This document shows positions 1 through 8,684 of a stretch of 64,000 nucleotides of DNA, piece by piece. The notes below the pieces were generated by a model. The model worked only from the letters and a program-made list of their open reading frames with translations, did not search any database and was not told the DNA's origin. The DNA comes from Mesoflavibacter zeaxanthinifaciens DSM 18436 (GTDB lineage: Bacteria > Bacteroidota > Bacteroidia > Flavobacteriales > Flavobacteriaceae): NCBI RefSeq assembly GCF_000422365.1, contig NZ_AULQ01000008.1, positions 62,001-126,000 on the forward strand. The letters are read 5' to 3'. Numbering within the stretch: position 1 is the first letter of the stretch; every line of letters starts with the position of its first letter. Made by a program: the position numbers and the translations under genes.

Positions 1-1
1 T

Positions 2-2341
2 AGACCTGGTGTAAACAGATTATTTACTCCAGAATCATATGCAGACGAATCGTTTGGTACTGGTATTAGAACTGAAGCTAACCTGAGAATGGGTGGTGGA
101 AGCGACAAATCAAGATACTATGTATCTTTAGGATACCTTAATGACGAAGGTTATATCATAAATTCTGATTACAAAAGATATACTGGTTTAATTAACTTAA
201 GTACAGATATCAAAGATTGGTTAAAAGTAGGAGCTAATGTAAACTATGCATACTCTGAAAGTACTAACAATGGTCAAACAGATGGATCTGAAAACATATT
301 TGAATTTGCTGATAAAATGGCGCCAATATATCCTGTTTATGCAAGATATCCTGGTACTGGAGAATTAATTCCAGACCCAATTTATGGAGGTGCTCAATTT
401 GATTTTGGTTCACCTACCGCTTTAGCTAATGGATTTGATAGAGCTCGTCCTAATGCAAACTTATTAAACCCTGTAGGATCAGCTATTTTAGATTTTAACG
501 GAGGTGATAATCACGCTTTAAATGGTAATTTCACTACTGATATAAACATAACTAAAGATTTAAAAGCTGAAATTAGATATGGTGCTCAGTACAGGTTCCA
601 AAGATTCTACAACGTAGGTAACAATAATTATACGATAGCAGCTAACTCTAACGGTACGTTAACGGTTACTGACTCTCAACTTTGGAACACAAGTTTCTTA
701 CAGTTATTAAGATATAACAAGACTTTTGGAAATCACTCTATAGAAGCTTTAGTAGCACACGAATCTAACGAGCAAAGATCTGATGTTTCTCAACAGTTTA
801 AGCAAAATGTATACCAACCAGGCATCTACAATCTGTCTAACTATGCAGAAAGTACTTCTCCTGCAATTGGTACCACAACTGGTTCGGCAATCGAATCTTA
901 CTTTGGTCAAGTTAACTATAACTACAATGGTAAGTACTATGTAACAGGTTCTTTAAGAACAGATGGATCTTCTCGATTTGTAAATGACAAATGGGGTGTA
1001 TTCGGTTCTATTGGTGGAGCATGGGTAATGAGTGCTGAAGACTTTATGGCAGATAGTTACATATCTTACTTAAAGCTTAAAGGTTCTTACGGTATTACTG
1101 GTGACCAAGATGGTGTTTCTAACGTATCTGGTTATACAATCTACAGTAGAGAATTTGTTGGTGGTGCAATTTCATTACCAGAAACTAGACCTGGAAATCC
1201 TGACTTAACTTGGGAAACTTCAAAAATGACTCAGTTTGGAATAGAATCTACAATTGGTAGATCTAGATTCTTAGATGTTAATATTGATTATTATAATAAG
1301 TATACAGATAACTTATTTTTCCCTCAAAGAAGAGGTCCTTCTATCGGGTTTGCTTCTATCTTAGTTAATGATGGAGAAATTTCTAACAGTGGTCTTGAAT
1401 TTGATGTAACTGCACACATAATCAAGAATAAAGATTTCCAATTAGACATTTCTGCTAATGGAGAAATTATCAGTAATGAATTTAAGAAAATGCCAATAGA
1501 TGTATCTACTGGTCAAGAAAAAATTCTTGATGTTCAAGGTTTATATGCTTGGTCTAAAGGAAGTTCTATCTATGATTTCTACATGAGAGAATGGGCTGGT
1601 GTTGATCCAGGAGATGGTTCTCCATTATGGTACCAATACTATGATGATTTAAATAACAATGGTGTCTTAGATGCAGGTGAACCTACATCAACTGATAACT
1701 TCTACATTGGAAATGGTACTGAAGAATCTTTAAATGGAACAGGATCTCTTTTTGAATATCAACAAAAAGTAGGTAATGCTAACATCAAAAGAACTGTTAC
1801 TAAAACATACGCTAATGCAACAGAAGTATATTTAGACAAATCTTTTATACCTGATTTAAGAGGTGCGTTTAGATTATCTGGAGCGTTCAAAAACTTTGAT
1901 TTCTCTGCACAATTCACTTATAGTTTAGGTGGTTATGCTTATGACTCTCAATATGCTGAATTAATGAGTGATCGTTTTGGTGCAGCTGGTAACAACTACC
2001 ACACAGATATCCTTAATAGATGGCAACAACCAGGAGACATAACTGATGTTCCTTTATTAGCTGACAATGCTGTTGTTAATGGTACTTCAACTTCATCAAG
2101 ATTTATCATTAGTACAGATTACATAGCACTTAACAATGCTAGAATAGGATATACTGTACCTAACAAATTAATATCAAAATCAGGTATTGATGCATTAAAC
2201 CTGTGGGTTTCTGGAGATAACTTAATGATTAAGACCAAGAGAGAAGGGTTTAATCCATCTATTAGAGAAAACGGAAACTCAGGAAGACAAATTTATGCAC
2301 CTGCAACAACTATAACTTTTGGTGCAAGAATTAAATTTTAA
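2..2341 (+). CDS. SusC/RagA-family TonB-dependent outer-membrane receptor, 5' partial
   Basis: The reading frame is open from the left edge, so the gene begins upstream; about 779 residues are visible. SusC proteins are usually near 1000 residues, so the signal peptide, the CarboxypepD_reg-like domain and most of the plug are missing. The visible part starts with a plug-to-barrel stretch (GGGSDKSRYYVSLGYLNDEG) characteristic of SusC/RagA, followed by Tyr/Asn-rich beta-barrel strands and ends in an aromatic C-terminus (ARIKF) typical of outer-membrane barrels. SusC forms the TonB-powered channel capped by the SusD lipoprotein encoded 17 bases downstream. The substrate cannot be told from the sequence; no glycoside hydrolase or peptidase gene follows. 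An internal ATG at 89 is not the true start. Confidence 0.93.
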   Translation, partial: RPGVNRLFTPESYADESFGTGIRTEANLRMGGGSDKSRYYVSLGYLNDEGYIINSDYKRYTGLINLSTDIKDWLKVGANVNYAYSESTNNGQTDGSENIFEFADKMAPIYPVYARYPGTGELIPDPIYGGAQFDFGSPTALANGFDRARPNANLLNPVGSAILDFNGGDNHALNGNFTTDINITKDLKAEIRYGAQYRFQRFYNVGNNNYTIAANSNGTLTVTDSQLWNTSFLQLLRYNKTFGNHSIEALVAHESNEQRSDVSQQFKQNVYQPGIYNLSNYAESTSPAIGTTTGSAIESYFGQVNYNYNGKYYVTGSLRTDGSSRFVNDKWGVFGSIGGAWVMSAEDFMADSYISYLKLKGSYGITGDQDGVSNVSGYTIYSREFVGGAISLPETRPGNPDLTWETSKMTQFGIESTIGRSRFLDVNIDYYNKYTDNLFFPQRRGPSIGFASILVNDGEISNSGLEFDVTAHIIKNKDFQLDISANGEIISNEFKKMPIDVSTGQEKILDVQGLYAWSKGSSIYDFYMREWAGVDPGDGSPLWYQYYDDLNNNGVLDAGEPTSTDNFYIGNGTEESLNGTGSLFEYQQKVGNANIKRTVTKTYANATEVYLDKSFIPDLRGAFRLSGAFKNFDFSAQFTYSLGGYAYDSQYAELMSDRFGAAGNNYHTDILNRWQQPGDITDVPLLADNAVVNGTSTSSRFIISTDYIALNNARIGYTVPNKLISKSGIDALNLWVSGDNLMIKTKREGFNPSIRENGNSGRQIYAPATTITFGARIKF

Positions 2342-2358
2342 ACAAAAAAAAAGAAATT

Positions 2359-3894
2359 ATGAAAAATTTATTTAAACAAACTTTAGCTATAGCAGTGATT
2401 GCTTTGTCTTTCAGCTGTAGTGAAGAGTTCTTAGACAACACAGGTGTTGCTGGTGAAAGCCAACCAACAGCATCTTTTACTTCTGCTGATGCAGAACAGG
2501 CTGCAGAAACAAACACAAATATACCTGCAGCATTCGTAAATGGTATTTACGCTCAAATGATCCAAACTGGATCAGGAGGAACAGATCTTAACCATGATGA
2601 CTTTGGTCAAAAAGGTTATGATGTATATGGTGATATGCTTTGTGGTGATATGGCACTTAGTGTTAGTACATATGGATGGTACAGAGCAGATATTACTGAA
2701 TTCCAAGCTCCTCAGGATTTCACAAGAGGTCGTAACAGAATGGTATGGAGATACTACTACAGAATTGTAAGATCTGCAAACAACGTAATTGCTTCTTTAG
2801 GAGGTAATGACGCAGTACCTGAGTTAGATGAGAACAAATATGCAATGGGACAAGCTAAGGCGTTAAGAGCTCATTCTTATTTTTACTTAACACAATATTT
2901 TCAAAAAGAGTATGTACCAAACGAAGCTATTTTACCTCTTTATATAGAGCCTGAAATTGAAAACTTACCAAAGTCTACAGCTGAGCAAGTTTACAACCAA
3001 ATGGAAGCGGACTTAATGGATGCAGTGACTCTTTTAGATGGTTTTAACAGAACAGCTAAAAACCAAGTTGACCAAAACGTAGCTAGAATGATTTATGCTT
3101 ACGTTTTAGGTGCAAAAGGTGGAAGATGGCAAGACGTAGCTGACTTGACAAATGATGTTATCACAACTACAAGTCACACAATGTTACAGCCTGCTCAAGT
3201 AACTGTTGTACCTGCAGATGGTACTAGTAATGCTTTTAATGATGTTAATTTTACAGACAACTGGATGTGGGGAATAGACATTACTGAAAACAATGGTTTA
3301 GATTTAGTATCTTGGTGGGGTCAGATTGATGCTTTCTCATATAGTTATGCATGGGCTGGAGATTACAAAGCTATAGACGCAAGTTTATTCGCTGCAATCC
3401 CTGCAAATGATGCACGTAAAGGTCAATTCTTAAACAATCCTGCTAACGGAAGACACTTACAACCTTTATTTAAGTTTGCTGCTTCTGGTACAATTGGAGG
3501 TGCTTCTCAAACTGTAACTGCAGATTACGTTTACATGAGAATTGAAGAAGCTTACCTATTAAATGCTGAGGCTAACGCTAGAATACCAAACGAAGCTGCT
3601 GCTAGAACAAGCTTAAAAGCTTTATTAGATTTAAGAGTACCTAGTTCTGCTTATGTAGATACTTTAACAGGTCAAGCACTTTTAGATGAAATTTACTTAC
3701 AAACTCGTATCGAGTTATGGGGTGAAGGTAAGAGTTATTTAGCTATGAAGCGTAACCAAGCTACTGTAACTAGAGGTTCTAACCATTTATCTTTTGTAGG
3801 ACAACCAATTCCTTATAATGACGAAAGAATGCAGTTCGAAATTCCACAAGATGAAATTCAGAACAATCCATTTTTAAGTAACCAAAATCAATAA
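2359..3894 (+). CDS. SusD/RagB-family nutrient-binding lipoprotein
   Basis: 511 residues. A lipoprotein signal peptide ends at Cys20 (LSFSC), followed by SEEFLD, acidic residues that fit the Bacteroidota surface-export signal. The N-terminal half has TPR-like helices with the family pattern AKALRAHSYFYL and the C-terminal part carries the RIELWGEGKSYLAMKR helix found in SusD proteins. SusD caps the SusC barrel at the cell surface and binds the ligand. The gene starts 17 bases after susC and is surely co-transcribed with it. Ligand unknown. Confidence 0.93.
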   Translation: MKNLFKQTLAIAVIALSFSCSEEFLDNTGVAGESQPTASFTSADAEQAAETNTNIPAAFVNGIYAQMIQTGSGGTDLNHDDFGQKGYDVYGDMLCGDMALSVSTYGWYRADITEFQAPQDFTRGRNRMVWRYYYRIVRSANNVIASLGGNDAVPELDENKYAMGQAKALRAHSYFYLTQYFQKEYVPNEAILPLYIEPEIENLPKSTAEQVYNQMEADLMDAVTLLDGFNRTAKNQVDQNVARMIYAYVLGAKGGRWQDVADLTNDVITTTSHTMLQPAQVTVVPADGTSNAFNDVNFTDNWMWGIDITENNGLDLVSWWGQIDAFSYSYAWAGDYKAIDASLFAAIPANDARKGQFLNNPANGRHLQPLFKFAASGTIGGASQTVTADYVYMRIEEAYLLNAEANARIPNEAAARTSLKALLDLRVPSSAYVDTLTGQALLDEIYLQTRIELWGEGKSYLAMKRNQATVTRGSNHLSFVGQPIPYNDERMQFEIPQDEIQNNPFLSNQNQ

Positions 3895-3902
3895 TATAAT
3901 TT

Positions 3903-3936
3903 CACACTTCTATGAAATATATTTCATAGAAGTGTG
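3903..3936. promoter_or_regulatory. 34-bp perfect palindrome between susD and the lipoprotein gene
   Basis: The left arm CACACTTCTATGAAAT (3903-3918), the two centre bases AT and the right arm ATTTCATAGAAGTGTG (3921-3936) form an uninterrupted palindrome. It is followed by TTAAAAATAC, not by a clear T-tract, so it is not a classical terminator. A 3' stabilising or processing hairpin that sets susC/susD levels above the downstream gene, or a protein-binding site, are both possible. Confidence 0.6.
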
Positions 3937-3951
3937 TTAAAAATACAAATC

Positions 3952-4695
3952 ATGAAAAAATTAAGATTATTTACATGTTTAGCTATTGGGGCAGCATTCT
4001 TTTTTTCAAGTTGTGAAAAAGAAGAAGTTGAAGCTCCAGGAACAAACTATGTAGCTTTCTCAGGACAAGCTATAGATTTAGAAGTTGAAATTAGCGGTTC
4101 TAGTACTCAAAATGTATCACTTTATTCAGCAAACGTAGCTGGTAATGACAGGACATATAATGTTGAAGTTATGTCTGCATCTACAATAGACCAAACTTAT
4201 ATTACAGTACCTTCAACTGTTACTATACCTGCAGGATCTAATAAAGGAGACTTAGCTGTTTCTATTAATGATTACGCTGGATTAGATGGAGAGCCTGTAA
4301 CTTTAGTATTAAACGTTACAGAACCTAATGGAGACGGATCATCAATTGGTGAGCCTGCTACTATTAACGTTTTTAGAGAGTGTTTAGAAAACAGATTATT
4401 CTATTACACTGTTTTTGACGATTACCCAGAAGAAGTTTACTGGAGAATTGTAGACCTTAATGCTGGTGTTATTGTTGCTTCAAACAATTCTTCTCCTGGT
4501 TTTGGTGGTTATGCTGGCAGAACAGGATTTACTAACTTACCTATTTGTTTAAGCGATGGAGACTATAGACTTCAAGTTTTTGATCAATATGGTGATGGTG
4601 CTGGAGAAATTTATTTACTAGATGGAAACAAATCAACACTATACTACTCTGATGGAGACTATGGTGCCGGTTTTGATTTTGATTTTTCTTTATAA
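3952..4695 (+). CDS. Surface lipoprotein of the SusCD cluster, unknown function
   Basis: 247 residues from the ATG at 3952. This start gives a clean lipoprotein signal (MKKLRLFTCLAIGAAFFFSS, then Cys21 and EKEE); a GTG at 3934 lies inside the palindrome and is unlikely. Residues about 30-140 look like a Calx-beta/DUF1735-type beta sandwich (TYITVPSTVTIPAGS). The C-terminal 95 residues hold a second beta domain with the phrases FDDYPEEVYWRI, LCLSDGDYRL-like spacing and FDQYGDGAGE, a pattern seen at the C-terminus of many secreted Bacteroidota proteins and plausibly calcium-binding. Third gene after susCD, so probably an accessory ligand-binding surface protein; the ligand is unknown. Confidence 0.8.
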   Translation: MKKLRLFTCLAIGAAFFFSSCEKEEVEAPGTNYVAFSGQAIDLEVEISGSSTQNVSLYSANVAGNDRTYNVEVMSASTIDQTYITVPSTVTIPAGSNKGDLAVSINDYAGLDGEPVTLVLNVTEPNGDGSSIGEPATINVFRECLENRLFYYTVFDDYPEEVYWRIVDLNAGVIVASNNSSPGFGGYAGRTGFTNLPICLSDGDYRLQVFDQYGDGAGEIYLLDGNKSTLYYSDGDYGAGFDFDFSL

Positions 4696-4712
4696 GAAAA
4701 ACAATTAAGAAT

Positions 4713-4747
4713 AAAAAAAACAGCCTGAGAAATCAGGCTGTTTTTTT
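4713..4747. terminator. Bidirectional Rho-independent terminator after the SusCD cluster
   Basis: An A8 run, stem CAGCCTGA (4721-4728), loop GAAA, stem TCAGGCTG (4733-4740) and T7. It closes the susC-susD-lipoprotein unit. The following gene has a TACCTTTA box at 4749-4756, immediately after the T-tract. Confidence 0.92.
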
Positions 4748-4760
4748 ATACCTTTACATC

Positions 4761-5495
4761 ATGCAAAGAACAACACAAATTTTTGGTTTAAGAGCTATTA
4801 TAGAAGCTATAAAAGCTGATAAAAACATTGATAAAGTCTTTTTACAAAAAGGTTTAAAAGGTGATTTATTTAAAGAATTAGAGTCTTTAATAAATCATAA
4901 TAAAATTAACGCTTCGTATGTACCTATTGAAAAACTAAATAAATTAACACAAAATAATCACCAAGGTGCAGTGGCACAAATATCTCCTATTAAGTTTTAT
5001 GATATTGAAGAGTTGCATGAGCAAGTTTTAGAAAAAACTTCTACTCCACTCTATTTACTACTTGATCAATTAAGTGATGTACGCAATTTTGGTGCTATTA
5101 TAAGAACAGCAGAATGTACTGGTGTTAATGGAATCATTATTCAATCTAAAGGTGCTGCTCCTGTTAACGGAGATACTATTAAAACAAGTGCTGGTGCTGT
5201 ATTTAAAGTACCTATTTGTAGAGTATCACACATTAAAGATGCTGTGTTTTTTTTACAAGCATCTGGTGTTAAAGTCATTGCTGCTACCGAAAAAACAGAA
5301 GACACGCTTTACGATATCAACTTTAAAGATGCTTGTGCCATTATTATGGGATCTGAAGGAAGAGGCATTAATCCTTCTGTTATTAAAGTTGCAGATTATA
5401 AAGCTAAACTACCCTTACTTGGTGAAATAGAATCGTTAAACGTTTCTGTTGCTTGTGGTGCATTTTTATATGAAGCTGTAAGACAAAGACGTTAA
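4761..5495 (+). CDS. rlmB: 23S rRNA (guanosine-2'-O-)-methyltransferase RlmB-like (SpoU/TrmH family)
   Basis: 244 residues, the usual RlmB length. An N-terminal L30e-like RNA-binding domain (about 1-75, beginning IFGLRAIIEAI) is followed by a SPOUT domain with all three motifs: NFGAIIRTAE (109-118), MGSEGRG (196-202) and the LPLLGEIESLNVSVACG stretch (217-233). RlmB methylates G2251 in the 23S rRNA peptidyl-transferase centre using S-adenosylmethionine. The ATG lies 13 bases after a terminator T-tract, so the leader must be very short. The 3' end overlaps the convergent rhomboid gene by 4 bases. Another TrmH-type rRNA or tRNA target is possible. Confidence 0.92.
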   Translation: MQRTTQIFGLRAIIEAIKADKNIDKVFLQKGLKGDLFKELESLINHNKINASYVPIEKLNKLTQNNHQGAVAQISPIKFYDIEELHEQVLEKTSTPLYLLLDQLSDVRNFGAIIRTAECTGVNGIIIQSKGAAPVNGDTIKTSAGAVFKVPICRVSHIKDAVFFLQASGVKVIAATEKTEDTLYDINFKDACAIIMGSEGRGINPSVIKVADYKAKLPLLGEIESLNVSVACGAFLYEAVRQRR

Positions 5496-6241
5496 TCGTC
5501 TTTATTTTCTCTGAAAGTATATTTTATTTGTATTGAATTTTGAGCTGAAGGCTTCTCTTCTTCCTCTATATCTTCTTCTTTACTTTCAATAAAATTACCG
5601 TTTTCATCAAAGTGTTTTAAAAACTCATCTTCTTCTTCGTTATAATTTGGTTTTTCCCAAACATATCGTTTTGGTTTTGCTATTTGCTTTCTAAAAACTA
5701 AAGCAAAAAACAAACCTGTTATTAAACCTGATAGATGTCCTTCCCAAGAAACACCTTCTTTTAATGGTAAGACATCCCAAACCATGCTTCCGTAAAGAAA
5801 AACAACAAGCATAGATAAAGCTACTAGTCTATAATGTTTTGCAAAAACACCTTTAAAAAAAATGAAACTAGCTAAAACATATATTAATCCGCTAGCTCCA
5901 ATATGGTAAGATGGTCGTCCAATACACCAAGTTAAAAAACCCGAAAGTAATATACCGTATCCTAAAACTTTAAATGCTATCGGTCTATAAAAATAGAATA
6001 ACGCTGCTGAAAGAATAAACAAAGGAATTGAATTATGATAAAGATGACTAATTCCGCCATGTATAAAAGGACTAAACAAAACACCTTTTAAACCTAAAAA
6101 TTTTTGAGGATAAATACCTAATTTATTTAAACTGAAACCAAAACGAATTTCGATAGCAAAGATAAGCCAAATTAGCATTACAAATCCTAGCGGATAAAGT
6201 AATACTTCTGGACTGTATTTAAATGGTTCTTTTTGTTTCAT
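5492..6241 (-). CDS. Rhomboid-family intramembrane serine protease
   Basis: 249 residues with about six membrane segments. The rhomboid signature is complete: His66-x3-Asn70 (HLYHN), the catalytic Ser117 in GASG (115-118) and His169 in GHLSG. The last 65 residues form a cytosolic, strongly acidic tail (EEEDEFLKHFDENGN and an EEDIEEEEK stretch), common in flavobacterial rhomboids. It cleaves transmembrane substrates in the inner membrane; the substrate is unknown. Convergent with rlmB, 4-base overlap. Confidence 0.9.
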   Translation of the reverse strand: MKQKEPFKYSPEVLLYPLGFVMLIWLIFAIEIRFGFSLNKLGIYPQKFLGLKGVLFSPFIHGGISHLYHNSIPLFILSAALFYFYRPIAFKVLGYGILLSGFLTWCIGRPSYHIGASGLIYVLASFIFFKGVFAKHYRLVALSMLVVFLYGSMVWDVLPLKEGVSWEGHLSGLITGLFFALVFRKQIAKPKRYVWEKPNYNEEEDEFLKHFDENGNFIESKEEDIEEEEKPSAQNSIQIKYTFRENKDD

Positions 6242-6302
6242 TATAGTGAATATAGCAAATAGTTAACCAACTTTGAAGTGATGTTAAATTGTCAGCTAGT
6301 AA

Positions 6303-6398
6303 GTGCGTGAGGGATTAAGCAATTGTTGGAGCACATCTTTGATTGCGACTTGCGAAAGCCCGACTTTTTTTTGAACTTTTCTCAAAAAAAGGCACGCC
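6303..6398 (+). repeat. Dispersed intergenic repeat, copy 1
   Basis: About 96 bases between the rhomboid and rarA genes. It runs from GTGCGTGAGGGATTAAG through TTGTTGGAGCACATCTTTG and CGAAAGCCCGAC to GGCACGCC, with a variable TTTTTTTGA/TCAAAAAAA hairpin before the right end. The same layout, in the opposite orientation, lies on the far side of rarA (7752-7849) and a third, more diverged copy is at 24269-24358. Confidence 0.75.
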
Positions 6399-6465
6399 AT
6401 AACAAAGTTAATAAGTTGTTTGGTTGTAATTATTGTTTTAAAAAAGTTTGATTTAATTTTACAAG

Positions 6466-7743
6466 ATGAATACGCCTTTAGCCGAAAGATTAAGACCACA
6501 AACGTTGGATGATTACATAAGTCAGCAACATTTAGTGGGCAAAAACGGAACGTTAACTAGACACATCCAACAAGGATTAATCCCGTCGATGATACTTTGG
6601 GGACCACCAGGAATTGGAAAAACTACATTAGCAAATATCATTGCAAACACATCCAATCGTCCGTTTTATCAATTAAGCGCAATTGCATCTGGAGTGAAAG
6701 ATGTTAGAGATGTAATTAATAAAGCGAAGGAAAGCGGCGGATTGTTTACGGCTAAAAACCCAATTTTATTTATTGATGAAATACATCGTTTTAGCAAATC
6801 ACAACAAGATAGTTTATTACAAGCTGTAGAAAAAGGTTGGGTAACTTTAATTGGTGCTACTACAGAAAACCCAAGTTTTGAAGTCATCTCGGCATTATTG
6901 TCACGTTGTCAGGTTTATATTTTAAAAGAGTTTGAAAAAACCGATTTAGAGGCGCTTTTAAACCGTGCAATTGAAAAAGATGAGATTTTATCCAAAAAAA
7001 ATATAAAGCTTAAAGAAACCAACGCTTTATTACGTCTTTCTGGTGGTGATGCTAGAAAACTACTTAATATTTTTGAACTCATTATTAACGCAGAAGATAG
7101 TGACAAGATTATTGTTACCGATAAAATGGTAATGGATAAAGTAGAAAGTAATACGGTACGTTACGATAAAACTGGCGAGCAGCATTATGATATTATTTCT
7201 GCATTCATAAAATCTATACGTGGTAGTGATCCCAACGCAGCAGTTTATTATTTAGCACGTATGGTTGAAGGCGGCGAAGATGTAAAATTTATAGCTAGAC
7301 GTATGTTAATTTTAGCTAGTGAAGATATTGGTAATGCTAATCCAACTGCTTTGGTTATTGCAAATAGTACATTTCAAGCAGTATCAACAATTGGTTATCC
7401 AGAATCTAGAATTATACTTAGCCAATGTGCTACATATTTAGCGTGTTCTCCAAAAAGTAATGCGGCATATATGGCAATAAATAATGCGCAACAATTAGTC
7501 AAACAAACAGGAGATTTAAGTATACCACTTAACATACGTAATGCGCCAACAAAACTTATGAAAGACATTGGTTATGGCGAAGACTACAAATACAGTCATA
7601 ATTACGCTAATAATTTTGCTGCACAAGAGTTTTTACCCAAAGAAATTGCAAATACACCATTATACCAACCTGGTAATAATGCTAGAGAAAACGCGCAACG
7701 TGAATTTTTAAAACAGCGCTGGAAAGATAAATATGGATATTAA
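6466..7743 (+). CDS. rarA: Replication-associated recombination protein A (RarA/MgsA), AAA+ ATPase
   Basis: 425 residues, the family length. Walker A GPPGIGKT at 46-53, Walker B ILFIDEIHRF near 100-109, sensor-1 region GATTENPSFEV (130-140) and the C-terminal tetramerisation domain with ASEDIGNANP and GYGEDYKYSHNY. RarA acts at stalled forks and interacts with SSB and the clamp-loader pathway. The ATG follows TAATTTTA (6454-6461), one base off the -7 consensus. The gene is flanked by inverted copies of a dispersed repeat. Confidence 0.95.
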   Translation: MNTPLAERLRPQTLDDYISQQHLVGKNGTLTRHIQQGLIPSMILWGPPGIGKTTLANIIANTSNRPFYQLSAIASGVKDVRDVINKAKESGGLFTAKNPILFIDEIHRFSKSQQDSLLQAVEKGWVTLIGATTENPSFEVISALLSRCQVYILKEFEKTDLEALLNRAIEKDEILSKKNIKLKETNALLRLSGGDARKLLNIFELIINAEDSDKIIVTDKMVMDKVESNTVRYDKTGEQHYDIISAFIKSIRGSDPNAAVYYLARMVEGGEDVKFIARRMLILASEDIGNANPTALVIANSTFQAVSTIGYPESRIILSQCATYLACSPKSNAAYMAINNAQQLVKQTGDLSIPLNIRNAPTKLMKDIGYGEDYKYSHNYANNFAAQEFLPKEIANTPLYQPGNNARENAQREFLKQRWKDKYGY

Positions 7744-7751
7744 AATATTTT

Positions 7752-7849
7752 GGGCGTTACCCACTTTTGATTTTAATAGCAAAAGTGCGTCGGGCTTTCG
7801 GTAGTCGCAATCAAAGATGTGCTCCAACAATACCTTAATCCCTAACGCG
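7752..7849 (-). repeat. Dispersed intergenic repeat, copy 2 (inverted relative to copy 1)
   Basis: It starts GGGCGTTACCC, contains the hairpin CACTTTTG/CAAAAGTG, then GTCGGGCTTTCG, AATCAAAGATGTGCTCCAAC and ends CTTAATCCCTAACGCG. Its reverse complement shares a 28-base identical core with copy 1, so rarA sits between inverted repeats about 1.35 kb apart. Confidence 0.78.
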
Positions 7850-7887
7850 AAATAAACTAAGTACTAATCAATTAAAAGATTAATACA

Positions 7888-8682
7888 TTAAAACTTAATA
7901 TCAATAGATTTAATCTGTAAAGTACCATTGTCGTTGGTTGCAATAACCCAACTACCATTTATTTTATAAATAACAGCATCTTTACCTTTTACAATGTAAA
8001 AGTCTTCTTTACCAGAATATAATATAGTGTATACCGTTTGACCTTGACTATTTTTTAATTTGTAATTAATAACTCCAAATGCTTCGGCGGTAAGCGCATT
8101 ATTTGAAGAGTTTTTATAACCTTCTTTTACTGGTATTTCAATTTCTTCATCTATTTCTTCTTCATCAACTTCTTCAACCAATGGTGCTTCTGTTACATTA
8201 GGTAATGGAGTAACAATAACTTCTTCTACTTTATTTTTAGTTTCTTTCACTTCATATTTATGAGTGAAATTTGACAAACTACTAAAAGCTTGTCTTACAG
8301 CTTCATTGTATGCAACTATATATTTTTTCTCCCTAGATTCGCCTTCTTCTGTGGTATAAACCACTTTACCTTGACAATCTTTAAACTGAAATTTTATTTT
8401 AGTTTTAAACATAGAAGAATCGTCTATTGCTGCAGTTTTTAAAACTAAACAGTTATTTTGTATCGCATCTTCTGGTAAGGTATCTTCTTCTAATAAAACG
8501 GTAAAATTTTGTTTTTCTAACAAAAACTTAGCTAAACCATTTACACGGTATTGACCTGGTTCTTTTTGAAATTTAAACTGGTTTGGAACAACAATATATT
8601 TATAGTTGTTTAGCTGATTTTGCGCTAATAATGTTGTACAAAATAAAAGAATAAAAACGCTTAATATTTTATGTAATTTCAT
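7888..8682 (-). CDS. Conserved flavobacterial secreted protein, unknown function
   Basis: 264 residues. A Sec signal peptide MKLHKILSVFILLFCTTLLAQ is followed by a folded N-terminal part (about 25-145), an acidic linker around 165-190 (EEVDEEEIDEEIEIPVKEGY) and a C-terminal beta-rich region (KEDFYIVKGKDAVIYKING). No catalytic motif seen. It starts 2 bases after the YjjG-type gene and is last in the minus-strand radC-deacetylase-yjjG run. Probably periplasmic or outer-membrane associated. Confidence 0.75.
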   Translation of the reverse strand: MKLHKILSVFILLFCTTLLAQNQLNNYKYIVVPNQFKFQKEPGQYRVNGLAKFLLEKQNFTVLLEEDTLPEDAIQNNCLVLKTAAIDDSSMFKTKIKFQFKDCQGKVVYTTEEGESREKKYIVAYNEAVRQAFSSLSNFTHKYEVKETKNKVEEVIVTPLPNVTEAPLVEEVDEEEIDEEIEIPVKEGYKNSSNNALTAEAFGVINYKLKNSQGQTVYTILYSGKEDFYIVKGKDAVIYKINGSWVIATNDNGTLQIKSIDIKF

Positions 8683-8684
8683 CT

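Noticed and set aside
5122-5430. 102-codon ORF inside rlmB in another frame
   Set aside because: It is a leucine-rich frame shadow of the SPOUT domain.
6296-6499. Minus-strand ORF of 67 codons across the rhomboid-rarA gap
   Set aside because: It is read through the dispersed repeat and into the antisense of rarA, with no coding signature or family resemblance.
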